Assembly (NCBI RefSeq): GCF_017316185.1
Contig: NZ_JAFLVX010000020.1
Location: 31,475 to 95,474, forward strand
Direction: 5' to 3'
Source of the DNA: Candidatus Vagococcus giribetii
Lineage (GTDB): Bacteria; Bacillota; Bacilli; Lactobacillales; Vagococcaceae
DNA length: 64,000 bases
Shown in pieces: positions 16,399 through 25,970 of this stretch. Made by a program: the position numbers and the translations under genes. Under the pieces are notes generated by a model that saw nothing but the letters and a program-made list of their open reading frames with translations, did not search any database and was not told where the DNA came from. How positions within the stretch are numbered: the first letter of the stretch is position 1; each line of letters begins with the position of its first letter.

Positions 16399-16887
16399 TT
16401 ATCCTAGTTTTTCGATTAACGCTTGATTGACTGCTTCTGGTACAAAAGCAGAGACATCTCCTTTAAATCGAGCAATTTCTTTAATCATACTTGAGCTGAT
16501 ATTGCTATACTCTTCATCTGACAATAAAAAGACGGTATCAATTTCAGGTGCCATTTTTTTATTCATCGAAGCGATATTTTTTTCGTATTCATAATCTTGA
16601 CTATTTCGGACACCACGAACTAAGAAATTAGCTCCTAATTCTTTTGCAATCGTGACTGTTAAACCTGCCGATTGACTAACAATCTTTACATTATCTAAAT
16701 GACTGGTCGCCTCACAAGCTAATTGTTCTTTTTCCTCTGCCGAAAATAAAGGATGTTTCGTTGTATTAGTAAAAATCCCAACAATTACTTCATCAAACAA
16801 CGCACTTGCTCGTTCCACTGTATTAAGATGCCCATTTGTAAATGGATCAAAACTCCCTGGAAATAAAGCTACTTTTTTATTTGTCAT
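16399..16887 (-). CDS. coaD: Phosphopantetheine adenylyltransferase
   Basis: Transfers AMP from ATP to 4'-phosphopantetheine, the penultimate step of coenzyme A synthesis. The 162-residue protein carries the nucleotidyltransferase signature FPGSFDPFTNGH (residues 9-20), NFLVRGVRNSQDYEYE near residue 90 and SSSMIKEIARF near residue 130. Start ATG follows GGAGGAATAACC. It sits 3 nt after rsmD in the conserved rsmD-coaD-sepM operon. Confidence 0.96.
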   Translation of the reverse strand: MTNKKVALFPGSFDPFTNGHLNTVERASALFDEVIVGIFTNTTKHPLFSAEEKEQLACEATSHLDNVKIVSQSAGLTVTIAKELGANFLVRGVRNSQDYEYEKNIASMNKKMAPEIDTVFLLSDEEYSNISSSMIKEIARFKGDVSAFVPEAVNQALIEKLG

Positions 16888-16890
16888 TGG

Positions 16891-17451
16891 TTATTCCTCC
16901 ATTACACGCTTATAAATTGTTACTTTTGTTGTTCCGTAAACTTGAGTTTTAACTAATTCTAATTCACCTATAGATTCTGGTAAATCTACTTGTTTATCCG
17001 TCTCGCATACGACACGGGCAAATGGATTTATCAATTGACATTCTAACATTTCTTCAAGTTGCTCAACTATTCTTTGTTTAGCATAAGGTGGGTCTAGAAA
17101 AACTAAATCTAAAGTTACTTGATTGTCTTTCAACCACAATATCGCCTTGTCAGCATCCATTTTTTTCACCACAAAAGCTTTTTCCTCTTTTGTTAAGGCA
17201 ATGTTTTCTTTAATTACACTAATTGCCTTAAAATGATGATCGAAACAGTACGCTTTTCGACTACCTCGTGAGATCGCCTCAATCGCTAAGTTACCACTGC
17301 CACTATATAAATCTAAAACAACTTCATCATCAAAATAAGGTCCTATCATATTAAAAATAGAGCCTTTTATTTTATCACTTGTGGGACGTGTGTTATCTCC
17401 TGAAAGTGAATTTAGTTTTCTGCCTTTAAAATTACCTGCTATTACTCGCAT
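16891..17451 (-). CDS. rsmD: 16S rRNA (guanine966-N2)-methyltransferase
   Basis: SAM-dependent methyltransferase of 186 residues. [13 protein letters not shown] at the N-terminus, the SAM-binding [15 protein letters not shown] near residue 47 and the N-methyltransferase motif LVFLDPPYA near residue 120 identify RsmD. It heads the rsmD-coaD-sepM operon. Confidence 0.94.
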   Translation of the reverse strand: MRVIAGNFKGRKLNSLSGDNTRPTSDKIKGSIFNMIGPYFDDEVVLDLYSGSGNLAIEAISRGSRKAYCFDHHFKAISVIKENIALTKEEKAFVVKKMDADKAILWLKDNQVTLDLVFLDPPYAKQRIVEQLEEMLECQLINPFARVVCETDKQVDLPESIGELELVKTQVYGTTKVTIYKRVMEE

Positions 17452-17503
17452 TGTGTACTCCCTTGTTTTGTCTTATGTTATCTATTATAACAAATTTTTT
17501 CCA

Positions 17504-17533
17504 TAAAAAAACCTAGAGTTCTCACTCTAGGTC
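17504..17533 (-). terminator. Rho-independent terminator after glmM
   Basis: On the minus strand ACCTAGAGT pairs with ACTCTAGGT around a short loop, followed by seven T. Confidence 0.85.
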
Positions 17534-17546
17534 TCTCTTATAAAAA

Positions 17547-18905
17547 TTAGTCTAAACCAATTTCTTCTACTACAACTGCTGCAATTTTATCAACATAGTA
17601 ATTCACTTTTTCAGTTGTTGGCGCTTCTGCCATCACACGTAAAAGCGGCTCTGTTCCTGAAGGTCTAACTAAGATACGTCCGTCTCCGTTCATTTCTTGT
17701 TCTACTTCTTCAATGATTGCTTTGATTTTAGGAACATCCATAGCACCATTTTTGTCGCTAACTTTAATGTTCACTAATTTTTGTGGGTATTCTTCAATGT
17801 CCGCTGTTAATTCAGATAATGTTTTACCTGTTTCTTTCATCACGTTCATTAATTGGATACCAGATAATAAACCATCACCTGTTGTATTGTAGTTTAAGAA
17901 TACAATGTGTCCTGATTGCTCTCCACCTAGTGAATAACCAGATTTACGCATTTCTTCTACCACATAACGGTCACCTACTTGTGTACAAATAGCTGTCATA
18001 TCTGCTTCATCAACTGCTTTATGGAAACCAAGGTTACTCATAACAGTTGCTACGATTGTATCTTTATCTAATAAGCCTTTTTCTTTTAAATGTTTACCAC
18101 AGATATAAAGAATTTTATCACCATCAACAATATTTCCTTTTTCGTCAATAGCAATCACACGGTCGCCATCACCATCAAAAGCTAAACCAAGGTCTGCCTG
18201 TTTTTCAACAACAAATTTAGCAAGTTCTTCTGGATGAGTTGATCCAACACCATCATTGATATTAATGCCATCTGGTTTAACTCCCATTGTATAGAAGTCA
18301 GTATCTAAGTCTGCAAATAAATGGTTAACAATTGGAGATGTTGCTCCATTAGCTCCATCAAGACAAACTGTTAAACCTGATAAATCATTAGGAATCGTAC
18401 TTTTCAGGAATTCCATATATTTTTGTAAGCCTTCAGGATACACATCAAGTGTTCCTAATCCATCAGCAGAAGGTCTTGGTAATGTATCTACTTCAGCATC
18501 TAGTAAAGCTTCGATTTCTAATTCTTCATCATCTGCTAATTTAAATCCGTCTGAACCGAAGAATTTAATCCCGTTATCGGCTGCTGGGTTATGTGAAGCT
18601 GAAATCATAACACCTGCAGCAGCTTTTTGAGTTCTTGTTAAATAAGCTACACCTGGTGTTGAAATAACGCCTAATTGTAACACTTCAATTCCAACAGATA
18701 GTAGTCCAGCTACTAATGCTTGTTCTAGTAATTGTCCAGAAATTCGAGTGTCCCTTCCAACTAAAACTTGTGGCTTGTTTGTTTCAGACGCACTATGCTG
18801 GCATAAAACAAATCCTCCACAACGTCCAATTTTAAAAGCTAACTCTGGTGTTAATTCTTGATTAGCAATCCCTCTAACACCATCTGTTCCAAAATACTTA
18901 CCCAT
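17547..18905 (-). CDS. glmM: Phosphoglucosamine mutase
   Basis: Converts glucosamine-6-phosphate to glucosamine-1-phosphate on the way to UDP-GlcNAc and peptidoglycan. The 452-residue protein starts [15 protein letters not shown] and has the phosphoserine loop [14 protein letters not shown] near residue 100, the metal loop [10 protein letters not shown] near residue 243, the sugar loop GGEQSGH near 330 and the phosphate-binding [10 protein letters not shown] near 413. Third gene of cdaA-cdaR-glmM; GlmM is known to bind and inhibit CdaA in related bacteria. Confidence 0.97.
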   Translation of the reverse strand: MGKYFGTDGVRGIANQELTPELAFKIGRCGGFVLCQHSASETNKPQVLVGRDTRISGQLLEQALVAGLLSVGIEVLQLGVISTPGVAYLTRTQKAAAGVMISASHNPAADNGIKFFGSDGFKLADDEELEIEALLDAEVDTLPRPSADGLGTLDVYPEGLQKYMEFLKSTIPNDLSGLTVCLDGANGATSPIVNHLFADLDTDFYTMGVKPDGININDGVGSTHPEELAKFVVEKQADLGLAFDGDGDRVIAIDEKGNIVDGDKILYICGKHLKEKGLLDKDTIVATVMSNLGFHKAVDEADMTAICTQVGDRYVVEEMRKSGYSLGGEQSGHIVFLNYNTTGDGLLSGIQLMNVMKETGKTLSELTADIEEYPQKLVNIKVSDKNGAMDVPKIKAIIEEVEQEMNGDGRILVRPSGTEPLLRVMAEAPTTEKVNYYVDKIAAVVVEEIGLD

Positions 18906-18958
18906 TTTTAAATCTCCTAACTAATAAATATATTTACACTTTATTTTTATATATTTTG

Positions 18959-19987
18959 TTATTTTTTAATACTGACAGGAATTTTATCAGACTTTTTTTG
19001 TATTGTCGATAATTTACTATCAAGTTGTGCCGTTTTCTCATTTTCTTTTTTCGGAACGACTTGTACTGTCAATGTTTCCGGTGAGACACTTACATCTTTT
19101 GGCACCACAACTGGGTACGCATTTTCTATTGTTTCTTTAATGTTACTTGTATCAATTTTTAATTCTATTAGGTTAATCTCATCAAGAATTTCTTTTGGTC
19201 CTGTAATTTCCACTTCGTCTTGCTTCATATTGAACGCATAATCTTTAATGCCTTGTGGTATAGTGCCTGTTTGAACAGCCTTAACTTTTACCTTTTTAGT
19301 TGGTTGTTTTAATGAAATGTCCACTCGAACAGATTCAGGCTCAACTCGAACATTCAAAGGTTCATTATTGGCATCTACAGCATATGGTTTGATTTTTTCA
19401 TAAAAATCACCACTGACATTTGATTTTTCACTCACACTCGCAATTACTCTTGCTACTTTTTTGATAGATTCTTCCCCACCATAAAGGGTGACATTTTCAG
19501 GATCAACTTCTGCTTTATCTAACTCATACCCGTTAGCAAAAATACTTGGGTCAATAACAGGATCCACTTTAAACTTGTTACTTGCTTTGTTTTCTACTGT
19601 CACATTGAGCTTATTCGGTGAGATTTTAGCTTTCATGCCACTTGGTAAGCCTGAAACTTGTAATGGTACCTCATGAGTCCCTTCACCGTATTTGGTTAAG
19701 TCCATTACCACTGAAAAACTTCTAGTTTCAGCATTAGACTCTTTGTCGAGTAAAATTTTATTAGCTGATGATAACTCAACATTAACTGTCTGCTCATAGC
19801 CAGAGATAAAATACTTGTCTTGATTATAGGTTACATTGACAGGCACCTTTTCAGCTAAAGCAGTAAGTTGCGTAAAATTGGTATCATTTTTATTAAACTT
19901 CGCTAGATTCGCATTATAAAAAAACAATAACGCGAAAAACAAAGATAAAATACGAATCAACCAAGGGGTTTTTCCTTTACTACGCAT
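18959..19987 (-). CDS. cdaR: CdaR, YbbR-repeat regulator of the c-di-AMP cyclase
   Basis: Membrane-anchored extracytoplasmic protein that modulates CdaA. Residues 8-28 form a signal anchor (PWLIRILSLFFALLFFYN); the rest is a series of YbbR beta-rich repeats, recognisable by recurring Y.V.P..V.V-like strands. The 342-residue length fits three to four repeats. The last base of the cdaA stop is the first base of the cdaR ATG, so translation is coupled. Confidence 0.92.
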   Translation of the reverse strand: MRSKGKTPWLIRILSLFFALLFFYNANLAKFNKNDTNFTQLTALAEKVPVNVTYNQDKYFISGYEQTVNVELSSANKILLDKESNAETRSFSVVMDLTKYGEGTHEVPLQVSGLPSGMKAKISPNKLNVTVENKASNKFKVDPVIDPSIFANGYELDKAEVDPENVTLYGGEESIKKVARVIASVSEKSNVSGDFYEKIKPYAVDANNEPLNVRVEPESVRVDISLKQPTKKVKVKAVQTGTIPQGIKDYAFNMKQDEVEITGPKEILDEINLIELKIDTSNIKETIENAYPVVVPKDVSVSPETLTVQVVPKKENEKTAQLDSKLSTIQKKSDKIPVSIKK

Positions 19988-20874
19988 TATTTACTCCCCC
20001 CTTTAAATCCATGAATAAAGTCTTCCAAAAACTGAGTAAGTCCATTATTTTTTGACTCTTCTTCTTTCTCAATTAATTCTTTATTCAAAATAGCTAAATA
20101 CTCTTCTTTTGAAAGGTGAGGTAAAAATTTGTTACTGTGAGCGATACTAACATCACCTGTTTCTTCTGAAACAATTAAAGTCAAAGAGTCGCTAACTTCG
20201 CTCAAACCTATTGCCGCTCGATGTCTCGTTCCATACTCTTTAGGTATTAAGCTACTTTCTGAGAGTGGTAAATAAGAACAAGCTGATGCAATCTTATCAT
20301 CTCTGATAATAACGGCACCATCATGGAGTGGTGTGTTTGGAATAAAAATATTAATCAACAACTGACTGGAAATGTCTGAATCTAGTGAAATACCTGTTTC
20401 AACGTAATCAACTAAACTATCTTTTTTCTCAATAGAAATCAGAGCACCAATCTTACGTTTTGACATGTACTGAACAGCTTCGTCTAATTGATTAATCAAA
20501 CGATCTTTATTATTTTCTTTCTTACGAGAAGACTTAAGAATCGAGCCTCTTCCTAAATGCTCTAAGCCTCGTCTTACTTCTGGTTGGAAGATGACAATCG
20601 CAGCAATTGCTCCATAAGTGATTACTTGGTTCATCAACCAAGATACGGTTGAAAGACCAATCACATCACTCACAATTCGAATAATGATGATAACTGCGAT
20701 CCCTTTAAATACTTGAATGGCTTTTGTGCCGTTTAATAACATAATTAGTTTATAGATAACAAACCATACGACTAAAATATCGATGAGATGTATGATGACA
20801 TCAGATGAAAAATGGGTGGTAAAAAATACCTGCCATGTACTGGGTTTGAACAAGTCAAAAAAATGTAGTTCCAT
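19987..20874 (-). CDS. cdaA: Diadenylate cyclase CdaA
   Basis: Makes cyclic di-AMP from two ATP; this messenger controls potassium and osmolyte homeostasis and wall stress. The 295-residue protein has three N-terminal membrane helices (to about residue 95) and a DAC domain with the catalytic LHDGAVIIRDD near residue 180 and GTRHRAAIGLSE near residue 210. It begins the cdaA-cdaR-glmM operon, the usual Firmicutes arrangement. The ATG follows a GGAGGGAGGAACAAG-type ribosome binding site. Confidence 0.96.
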   Translation of the reverse strand: MELHFFDLFKPSTWQVFFTTHFSSDVIIHLIDILVVWFVIYKLIMLLNGTKAIQVFKGIAVIIIIRIVSDVIGLSTVSWLMNQVITYGAIAAIVIFQPEVRRGLEHLGRGSILKSSRKKENNKDRLINQLDEAVQYMSKRKIGALISIEKKDSLVDYVETGISLDSDISSQLLINIFIPNTPLHDGAVIIRDDKIASACSYLPLSESSLIPKEYGTRHRAAIGLSEVSDSLTLIVSEETGDVSIAHSNKFLPHLSKEEYLAILNKELIEKEEESKNNGLTQFLEDFIHGFKGGSK

Positions 20875-20972
20875 CTTGTTCCTCCCTCTCTATTATATTT
20901 GTATACGAGCTTAAGTATAGCACAATGACAATTCACATGTTTACCTTTTGAGAAGTTTTCGAAAAAAATTCG

Positions 20973-21013
20973 AAAAAAAAGCAAAATAACTCATATAGTT
21001 ACTTGCTTTTTTT
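20973..21013 (-). terminator. Rho-independent terminator after efp
   Basis: On the minus strand GCAAgTAACTATATGAGTTAttTTGC folds into a stem of about 10 bp followed by eight T. Confidence 0.8.
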
Positions 21014-21018
21014 ATCTA

Positions 21019-21579
21019 TTATTTTGCTCGTTTCATGTATGTTCCTTCTTGTGTACTGATTTCGATTAATTCATCGACTTCAATAAAATCTGGAACGTTT
21101 ACAACTAGACCAGTTTCCATTGTAGCAGGTTTACCTGAACCTGACACTGTAGCACCCTTAATAGAAGGCGGTGTGTCTTGAACTCTTAAGACCACTGTTC
21201 CCGGTAGAGTTACACCAATTACTTCGTCACCATAAAATTGAATTTTAACTTCCATATTATCTAATAAATACAATAACTCTTCTTTAATAATACTTGTTGG
21301 AATTTCATATTGTTCGTAAGTATCTAAGTCCATGAATACACCCATGTCATCTTGTAGGTATAAATATTGAACTTCTTTACTATCAATATGCGCTTTTTTA
21401 ACTTTTTCTTCAGGACGCATAGTTGTTTCTGTTGTTGAACCACTTCTTACGTCTCTTAATTTAAGGCGCATTACTGTGTTACCTTTTCCTGGTTTATGGT
21501 GGCTTGCTTCTAATACTTTAATTAGCTTACCATCCTTTTCAAACGTCATTCCACTTCTTAAATCTGAAATAGCAATCAT
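21019..21579 (-). CDS. efp: Translation elongation factor P
   Basis: Relieves ribosome stalling at polyproline stretches. The 186-residue protein has the three beta-barrel domains of EF-P; the loop tip carries KPGKGNT with the modifiable lysine at about position 32 (lysine in the bacillus-type family). The C-terminal [20 protein letters not shown] signature is present. It is a single gene with its own terminator. Confidence 0.96.
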   Translation of the reverse strand: MIAISDLRSGMTFEKDGKLIKVLEASHHKPGKGNTVMRLKLRDVRSGSTTETTMRPEEKVKKAHIDSKEVQYLYLQDDMGVFMDLDTYEQYEIPTSIIKEELLYLLDNMEVKIQFYGDEVIGVTLPGTVVLRVQDTPPSIKGATVSGSGKPATMETGLVVNVPDFIEVDELIEISTQEGTYMKRAK

Positions 21580-21633
21580 TTTGTTGTCTCCTTTATTTTT
21601 GAACTAGCCACATTTTAACACACATCCTCAAAA

Positions 21634-21673
21634 TAAAAAAACCTTTGTTAATTTTGAACTTAACAAAGGTTTA
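21634..21673 (-). terminator. Rho-independent terminator after glnA
   Basis: ACCTTTGTTAA pairs with TTAACAAAGGT; on the minus strand a T-run follows. Confidence 0.85.
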
Positions 21674-21679
21674 ATTGGT

Positions 21680-23017
21680 CTAGTACATTTCTAAGTATTG
21701 TTCTCTTTCCCACTCAGAAACTTGTTGACGATACGCTGACCACTCCATTTTTTTAGCTTCAATGAAGTTGTTGTAAATATGGTTACCTAATGCTTCCTTA
21801 ACAATCTCATCTTTTCTCATATATTTAATAGCATTATGTAATGTTGATGGTAAATCTGTAATGTCAGCTTCTTTTCGTTCATCTTCAGTCATAACATAAA
21901 TATTTCTATCCACTGCTGCTGGAGGAGTGATTTTATTTTTAACCCCATCTAATCCAGCTTGTAGTAAAACAGCCATTGCAAGGTATGGATTTGCTGTTGG
22001 GTCTACTGAACGTAATTCTAAACGAGTTGAAAGCCCACGTGAGCTTGGTACACGTACTAATGGCGAACGATTTTTTCCACTCCATGCCACATAAACAGGC
22101 GCTTCATAACCAGGTACTAAACGTTTATAAGAGTTAACGATTGGGTTACACACAGCCGTATAACCTCTTGCATGTTTCAATAAACCGCCTAAGAAATGAT
22201 AAGCTGTTTCACTTAAACCATCTACGCCGTTTTCATCATAGAAGACATTGCCGTTTTCGTTAAATAAAGACATGTTAATATGCATTCCACTACCTGCAAT
22301 ACCATGTAAAGGTTTTGGCATGAAAGTTGCGTGTAGACCATGTTTTCTAGCAATCGTACGAACAACTAATTCGAAGGTTTGGATATTATCACACGCTTCA
22401 ATAGCGTTAGCATACTTAAAGTCAATTTCATGTTGCCCTGGTGCACACTCATGGTGAGAAGCTTCTACTTCAAAACCTAAACTTTCTAATTCTAATACAA
22501 TATCACGACGACAGTTTTCACCTAAATCAGTTGGAGCAAAGTCGAAGTAACCACCTTGGTCATTCAATTCTTGAGTTGGATGACCTTTTTCATCTAATTT
22601 AAATAAGAAAAACTCTGGTTCTGGTCCAATGTTAAATCCTGTAAACCCTAAATCAGTCATTTCTTTTAAAACACGTTTTAAATTACCACGAGGATCCCCT
22701 GCGAATGGTTCTCCTTCTGTATTATAAACATCACAAATTAAACGAGCTACTTTTCCTTTTTCGCTTTCCCATGGAAAAATCATCCATGTCGAAAAATCTG
22801 GGTGTAAGTACATGTCACTCTCTTCAATACGGACAAATCCTTCAATAGAAGAACCATCAAACATCATTTTATTATCTAGAACTTTGTCTATTTGGCTAAT
22901 AGGAACCTCAACATTTTTTAGTCGACCTAAAATATCAGTGAACATTAATCGTAAAAATCTGACATTTTCTTTTTGTGCTGCTTCTTTAATCTGTTCTTTT
23001 GTTGTGTATTTTCCCAT
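21680..23017 (-). CDS. glnA: Glutamine synthetase, type I-alpha
   Basis: Condenses glutamate and ammonia to glutamine with ATP. The 445-residue length and the lack of an adenylylation-type insert fit the GSI-alpha enzymes of Firmicutes. Visible motifs: FDGSSIEGF near residue 55, [11 protein letters not shown] near 132, the ATP-binding [16 protein letters not shown] near 240 and [13 protein letters not shown] near 315. GSI-alpha bound to glutamine controls GlnR in related bacteria. It follows glnR with a 22-nt gap in one operon. Confidence 0.97.
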   Translation of the reverse strand: MGKYTTKEQIKEAAQKENVRFLRLMFTDILGRLKNVEVPISQIDKVLDNKMMFDGSSIEGFVRIEESDMYLHPDFSTWMIFPWESEKGKVARLICDVYNTEGEPFAGDPRGNLKRVLKEMTDLGFTGFNIGPEPEFFLFKLDEKGHPTQELNDQGGYFDFAPTDLGENCRRDIVLELESLGFEVEASHHECAPGQHEIDFKYANAIEACDNIQTFELVVRTIARKHGLHATFMPKPLHGIAGSGMHINMSLFNENGNVFYDENGVDGLSETAYHFLGGLLKHARGYTAVCNPIVNSYKRLVPGYEAPVYVAWSGKNRSPLVRVPSSRGLSTRLELRSVDPTANPYLAMAVLLQAGLDGVKNKITPPAAVDRNIYVMTEDERKEADITDLPSTLHNAIKYMRKDEIVKEALGNHIYNNFIEAKKMEWSAYRQQVSEWEREQYLEMY

Positions 23018-23039
23018 TATTCACGCCTCTTCTTTTAGT

Positions 23040-23366
23040 TTAATATAGTCCGCTTTCTTTCATTAAGTCATTGTATAAAGCAATTCTAATTTTTTCTTCA
23101 GAAAGTTGTTTTTCTTTCTGCTCAATTTTTAAGAATTGTTTTTTTATTTCCTTAATAGAGAAATCATCACTAAGCATTTCTTTAATATCCAGAAGTCGAT
23201 CAATATCGTTTAAAGAAAACAAACGATTATTACCTGCATTCCGTTCTGGAAAAATTAGTTCCTGTTCTTCATAATACCTAATTTTTCGTGCTGTTAAGTC
23301 TGTTAATTGCATAACAGAGCTCATTGGAAAGACAGCTAAATTTCGACGTAATTCTTTTTCACTCAT
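23040..23366 (-). CDS. glnR: Nitrogen regulator GlnR (MerR family)
   Basis: Repressor of glutamine synthesis and ammonium uptake under nitrogen excess. The 108-residue protein has a MerR winged helix (MQLTDLTARKIRYYEEQEL, then NNRLFSLNDIDRLLDI) and a short C-terminal helix that in relatives senses feedback-inhibited GlnA. It is shorter than the 135-residue Bacillus protein, within the range for lactic acid bacteria. Its promoter carries a GlnR box, so the glnRA operon is autoregulated. Confidence 0.93.
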   Translation of the reverse strand: MSEKELRRNLAVFPMSSVMQLTDLTARKIRYYEEQELIFPERNAGNNRLFSLNDIDRLLDIKEMLSDDFSIKEIKKQFLKIEQKEKQLSEEKIRIALYNDLMKESGLY

Positions 23367-23399
23367 TTTTTCGACCTCCTTTTCTTAAAGGTTAAAAAG

Positions 23400-23428
23400 A
23401 TAATAACAAGGCACAAAAAAAAAGTCAA
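23400..23428 (-). promoter_or_regulatory. Sigma-A promoter of glnRA
   Basis: On the minus strand TTGACT (23423-23428) and TATTAT (23400-23405) are exactly 17 bp apart. The -35 directly abuts the palindrome that carries the GlnR box. Confidence 0.8.
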
Positions 23429-23462
23429 CTATCCATGTTAGATAATCTAACATGGATAGACA
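23420..23462 (-). terminator. Terminator of the upstream PLP-enzyme gene, also carrying the GlnR operator
   Basis: Positions 23429-23459 are a 31-nt perfect palindrome: two 14-nt arms around a 3-nt loop. On the minus strand it is followed by TTGAC and then nine T. It follows the PLP-enzyme stop codon by about 15 nt. The same DNA holds the GlnR box, and the -35 of glnR lies between stem and T-run. Confidence 0.8.
23436..23452 (-). promoter_or_regulatory. GlnR operator
   Basis: TGTTAGATAATCTAACA exactly fits the GlnR/TnrA consensus TGTnAnnnnnnnTnACA. It ends 7 bp upstream of the glnR -35 hexamer, a normal operator position for GlnR. Confidence 0.85.
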
Positions 23463-23475
23463 ACTTTATTGAAAT

Positions 23476-24726
23476 TTAATAAAATATTTGATTAACCGCT
23501 TGAGATACGGCTATTTTAACATGTTCAAAAGTTAGACCACCTTGGACATATAATTCGTATGGCGCTCTAATAGGACCATCCGCTGTTAATTCCAAGCTTG
23601 CTCCTTGAATAAAGGTTCCAGCAGCCATAATCACATCATCTTCATATCCTGGCATATAAGAAGGAATAGGCAAAACATGAGCATCAATTGGAGATGCTTT
23701 TTGAACAGCTTGACAAAAAGCAATCATTTTTTCTTTGTCTTTTAGTGAAATCAATTGAATTAAATCTGTTCTAGGGTCATTCCATTTTGGTGTTGACTCA
23801 ATACCAAACTCTTCTAATAAAGCTGCTGTGAATACAGCTCCTTGAATTGCTTGAGACACAACATGAGGCGCTAAAAAGAAACCTTGAATCATTTCATGGG
23901 TACTATAAATCATCGCTCCCCCTTCACCACCAACACCAGGTGTTGTTAAACGGAAGCTAGCTTTTTCAACTAATTCTTTTCGCCCAACAATGTATCCACC
24001 AGTTTTAACAATACCACCACCAGGATTTTTAATTAAAGAGCCTGCCATTAAATCTGCTCCAACTTCTGTTGGTTCCATCGCTTCAGCAAATTCTCCATAA
24101 CAGTTATCAACAAAAACCACTAAATCAGGATTAATCTCTTTAACAAAAGCGATCATCTCTTCAATTTGTCCCACTGTAAAGGACGGTCTTGAATCATAAC
24201 CACGAGAGCGTTGGATACCAATTACTTTCGTTTTCTCCGTAATGCTTCTCTTAACTGCATCAAAATCAACGGTTCCGTCTGTTTTTAGTAGGACTTCTTG
24301 GTAGCCGATGTTGTATTCTTTAAACGAGCCAACACCACTCCCTGTTGTACCGATAACCTCATGTAACGTGTCGTAAGGTGTTCCTGTGATGTAAATTAAC
24401 TCGTCTCCCGGTCTAAGAACACCAAAAAGAGCTGTAGCAATCGCATGAGTCCCTGAAATAATTTGGGGACGAACTAGGGCTGCTTCTGTATGAAAGACTT
24501 CAGCATAAACAGCTTCCAAAGCATCTCTTCCTAAATCATCGTAACCATATCCTGTTGAAGGAGCAAAATGACTTTCTGATAGTTTATTATTTCTGAAAGC
24601 TTCTAGTACTTTAGCTTGATTCGTTAAGGCGATTTCTTGTAATTCTTGACGCACGCCCATTATTTTTGCATCTGCTTTTTTTATTTTTTCATTTAAATCT
24701 GGGTGAAAATTAGTATTCCAACTCAT
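23476..24726 (-). CDS. PLP-dependent methionine gamma-lyase family protein (YnbB type)
   Basis: Fold-type I PLP enzyme of 416 residues, in the group labelled aluminium-resistance or methionine gamma-lyase family (COG4100). Visible: STGYGYDDLGRDALEAVYAEVF, the PLP-phosphate-binding ISGTHAIATALFG near residue 95, an aspartate in VVFVDNCYGEF and the Schiff-base lysine region SLIKNPGGGIVKTGGYI near 240. The true reaction is not settled for this subgroup. ATG 24726 is chosen over an open frame to 24768 because GGAGAAGAAACAG precedes it; it overlaps the hflX 3' end by 17 nt. Confidence 0.85.
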   Translation of the reverse strand: MSWNTNFHPDLNEKIKKADAKIMGVRQELQEIALTNQAKVLEAFRNNKLSESHFAPSTGYGYDDLGRDALEAVYAEVFHTEAALVRPQIISGTHAIATALFGVLRPGDELIYITGTPYDTLHEVIGTTGSGVGSFKEYNIGYQEVLLKTDGTVDFDAVKRSITEKTKVIGIQRSRGYDSRPSFTVGQIEEMIAFVKEINPDLVVFVDNCYGEFAEAMEPTEVGADLMAGSLIKNPGGGIVKTGGYIVGRKELVEKASFRLTTPGVGGEGGAMIYSTHEMIQGFFLAPHVVSQAIQGAVFTAALLEEFGIESTPKWNDPRTDLIQLISLKDKEKMIAFCQAVQKASPIDAHVLPIPSYMPGYEDDVIMAAGTFIQGASLELTADGPIRAPYELYVQGGLTFEHVKIAVSQAVNQIFY

Positions 24727-25957
24727 CTGTTTCTTCTCCTCTAGTCCACTTTGAACGCTCATGAGCATATCCTTGAACTTGGTACGTGTTGCTTTCTTCT
24801 AAATACTCATAAGCATCTATTAATGTTTCTTTTTTCATTTGACTGATTTTATAGGCATCTTTTGCTTCTAAAGTAATATCAAAAGATACAAATAATTCTT
24901 TCATTCGTTTAGTGATTGCTTCCACTAGTACTTCCTGACTCTCCTGATTCATTGCTGAGATTAAGCAATTTGGGTATAGAGTCGGTACAAATTGAGTCGC
25001 ATCATCTAATAAATCAGCTTTGTTATAAACGGTTAAAACAGGAATATGATTCATCTCTAATTCATCTAAAAGAGTCATTACCGTTTCTTCTTGTTGATGA
25101 CGATTATCTGAACTGGCATCAACTACATGAAGCAGTAAATCCACACTACGACTTTCCTCTAAAGTTGACTGAAACGCCTCAATTAATTGTGTCGGTAAAT
25201 CTTGAATAAATCCAACTGTGTCAGTTATCGTGGTTTCAAAGCCATCTGGTAATTGCCATTTTTTGGTTAAAGGATCCAGGGTTGCGAATAATTGATCCTC
25301 TGCGTAGGTTTTTGTATCTGTCAACAAATTCATAATCGTCGATTTCCCTGCATTGGTATAACCAATTAATCCAATTTGAAACACAGAAGAGTCCTTTCTT
25401 TTTTGACGACTGCGCTCACGGTGCTCTTCTGTTTCTTTTAATTCCCTTTTGATTAAAGTAATTTTATGACGGATATGACGACGGTCTGTTTCCAATTTCG
25501 TTTCACCTGGACCACGTGTTCCTATCCCACCACCAAGTCTTGAAAGTGAGGTTCCTTGTCCCACGAGTCGAGGCAATAGATAGTTAAGTTGCGCTAATTC
25601 TACTTGAAGTTGTCCTTCTTTTGATTGAGCACGCATCGCAAATATATCCAAAATCAACTGTACACGATCGATAATCTTTGCATCAACTACTTCTTCAATT
25701 AACCGAGCTTGCCTAGCTGACAGCTCATGGTTAAATATAACTGTATCTGCCTCTTTTGAGGCAACTAATGCCGAAAGTTCTTCTAGTTTCCCTTTTCCAA
25801 CAATGGTTCGTCGGTCAATTTTTTGACGTCTTTGAATCAATTCACCTACTACTTCTCCTTGAGCTGTTTCAGATAAATTAACTAACTCTTTCATAGACTC
25901 GGGAAAATTTCCGTAATTCTCTTGATTTTCAACGCCAACTAAAATAATCTTCTCCAC
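24710..25957 (-). CDS. hflX: Ribosome-associated GTPase HflX
   Basis: GTPase that splits or rescues stalled 70S ribosomes. The 415-residue protein has the HflX N-terminal domain ending in a glycine-rich linker (SLSRLGGGIGTRGPGETKLE), then a G domain with GYTNAGKSTIMNLL (P-loop), DTVGFIQDLP (G3) and VYNKADLL (G4, NKAD). The initial codon is GTG 25957 with AAGGAAG 6 nt upstream; a TTG at 25963 is too close to that site. It follows miaA after 13 nt. Confidence 0.93.
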   Translation of the reverse strand: MEKIILVGVENQENYGNFPESMKELVNLSETAQGEVVGELIQRRQKIDRRTIVGKGKLEELSALVASKEADTVIFNHELSARQARLIEEVVDAKIIDRVQLILDIFAMRAQSKEGQLQVELAQLNYLLPRLVGQGTSLSRLGGGIGTRGPGETKLETDRRHIRHKITLIKRELKETEEHRERSRQKRKDSSVFQIGLIGYTNAGKSTIMNLLTDTKTYAEDQLFATLDPLTKKWQLPDGFETTITDTVGFIQDLPTQLIEAFQSTLEESRSVDLLLHVVDASSDNRHQQEETVMTLLDELEMNHIPVLTVYNKADLLDDATQFVPTLYPNCLISAMNQESQEVLVEAITKRMKELFVSFDITLEAKDAYKISQMKKETLIDAYEYLEESNTYQVQGYAHERSKWTRGEETDELEY

Positions 25958-25970
25958 ACACAACTTCCTT

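Noticed and set aside
24916..25209. A 97-codon plus-strand frame opposite hflX
   Set aside because: It lies antisense to the G domain of HflX, and its codon pattern is the mirror of that gene.
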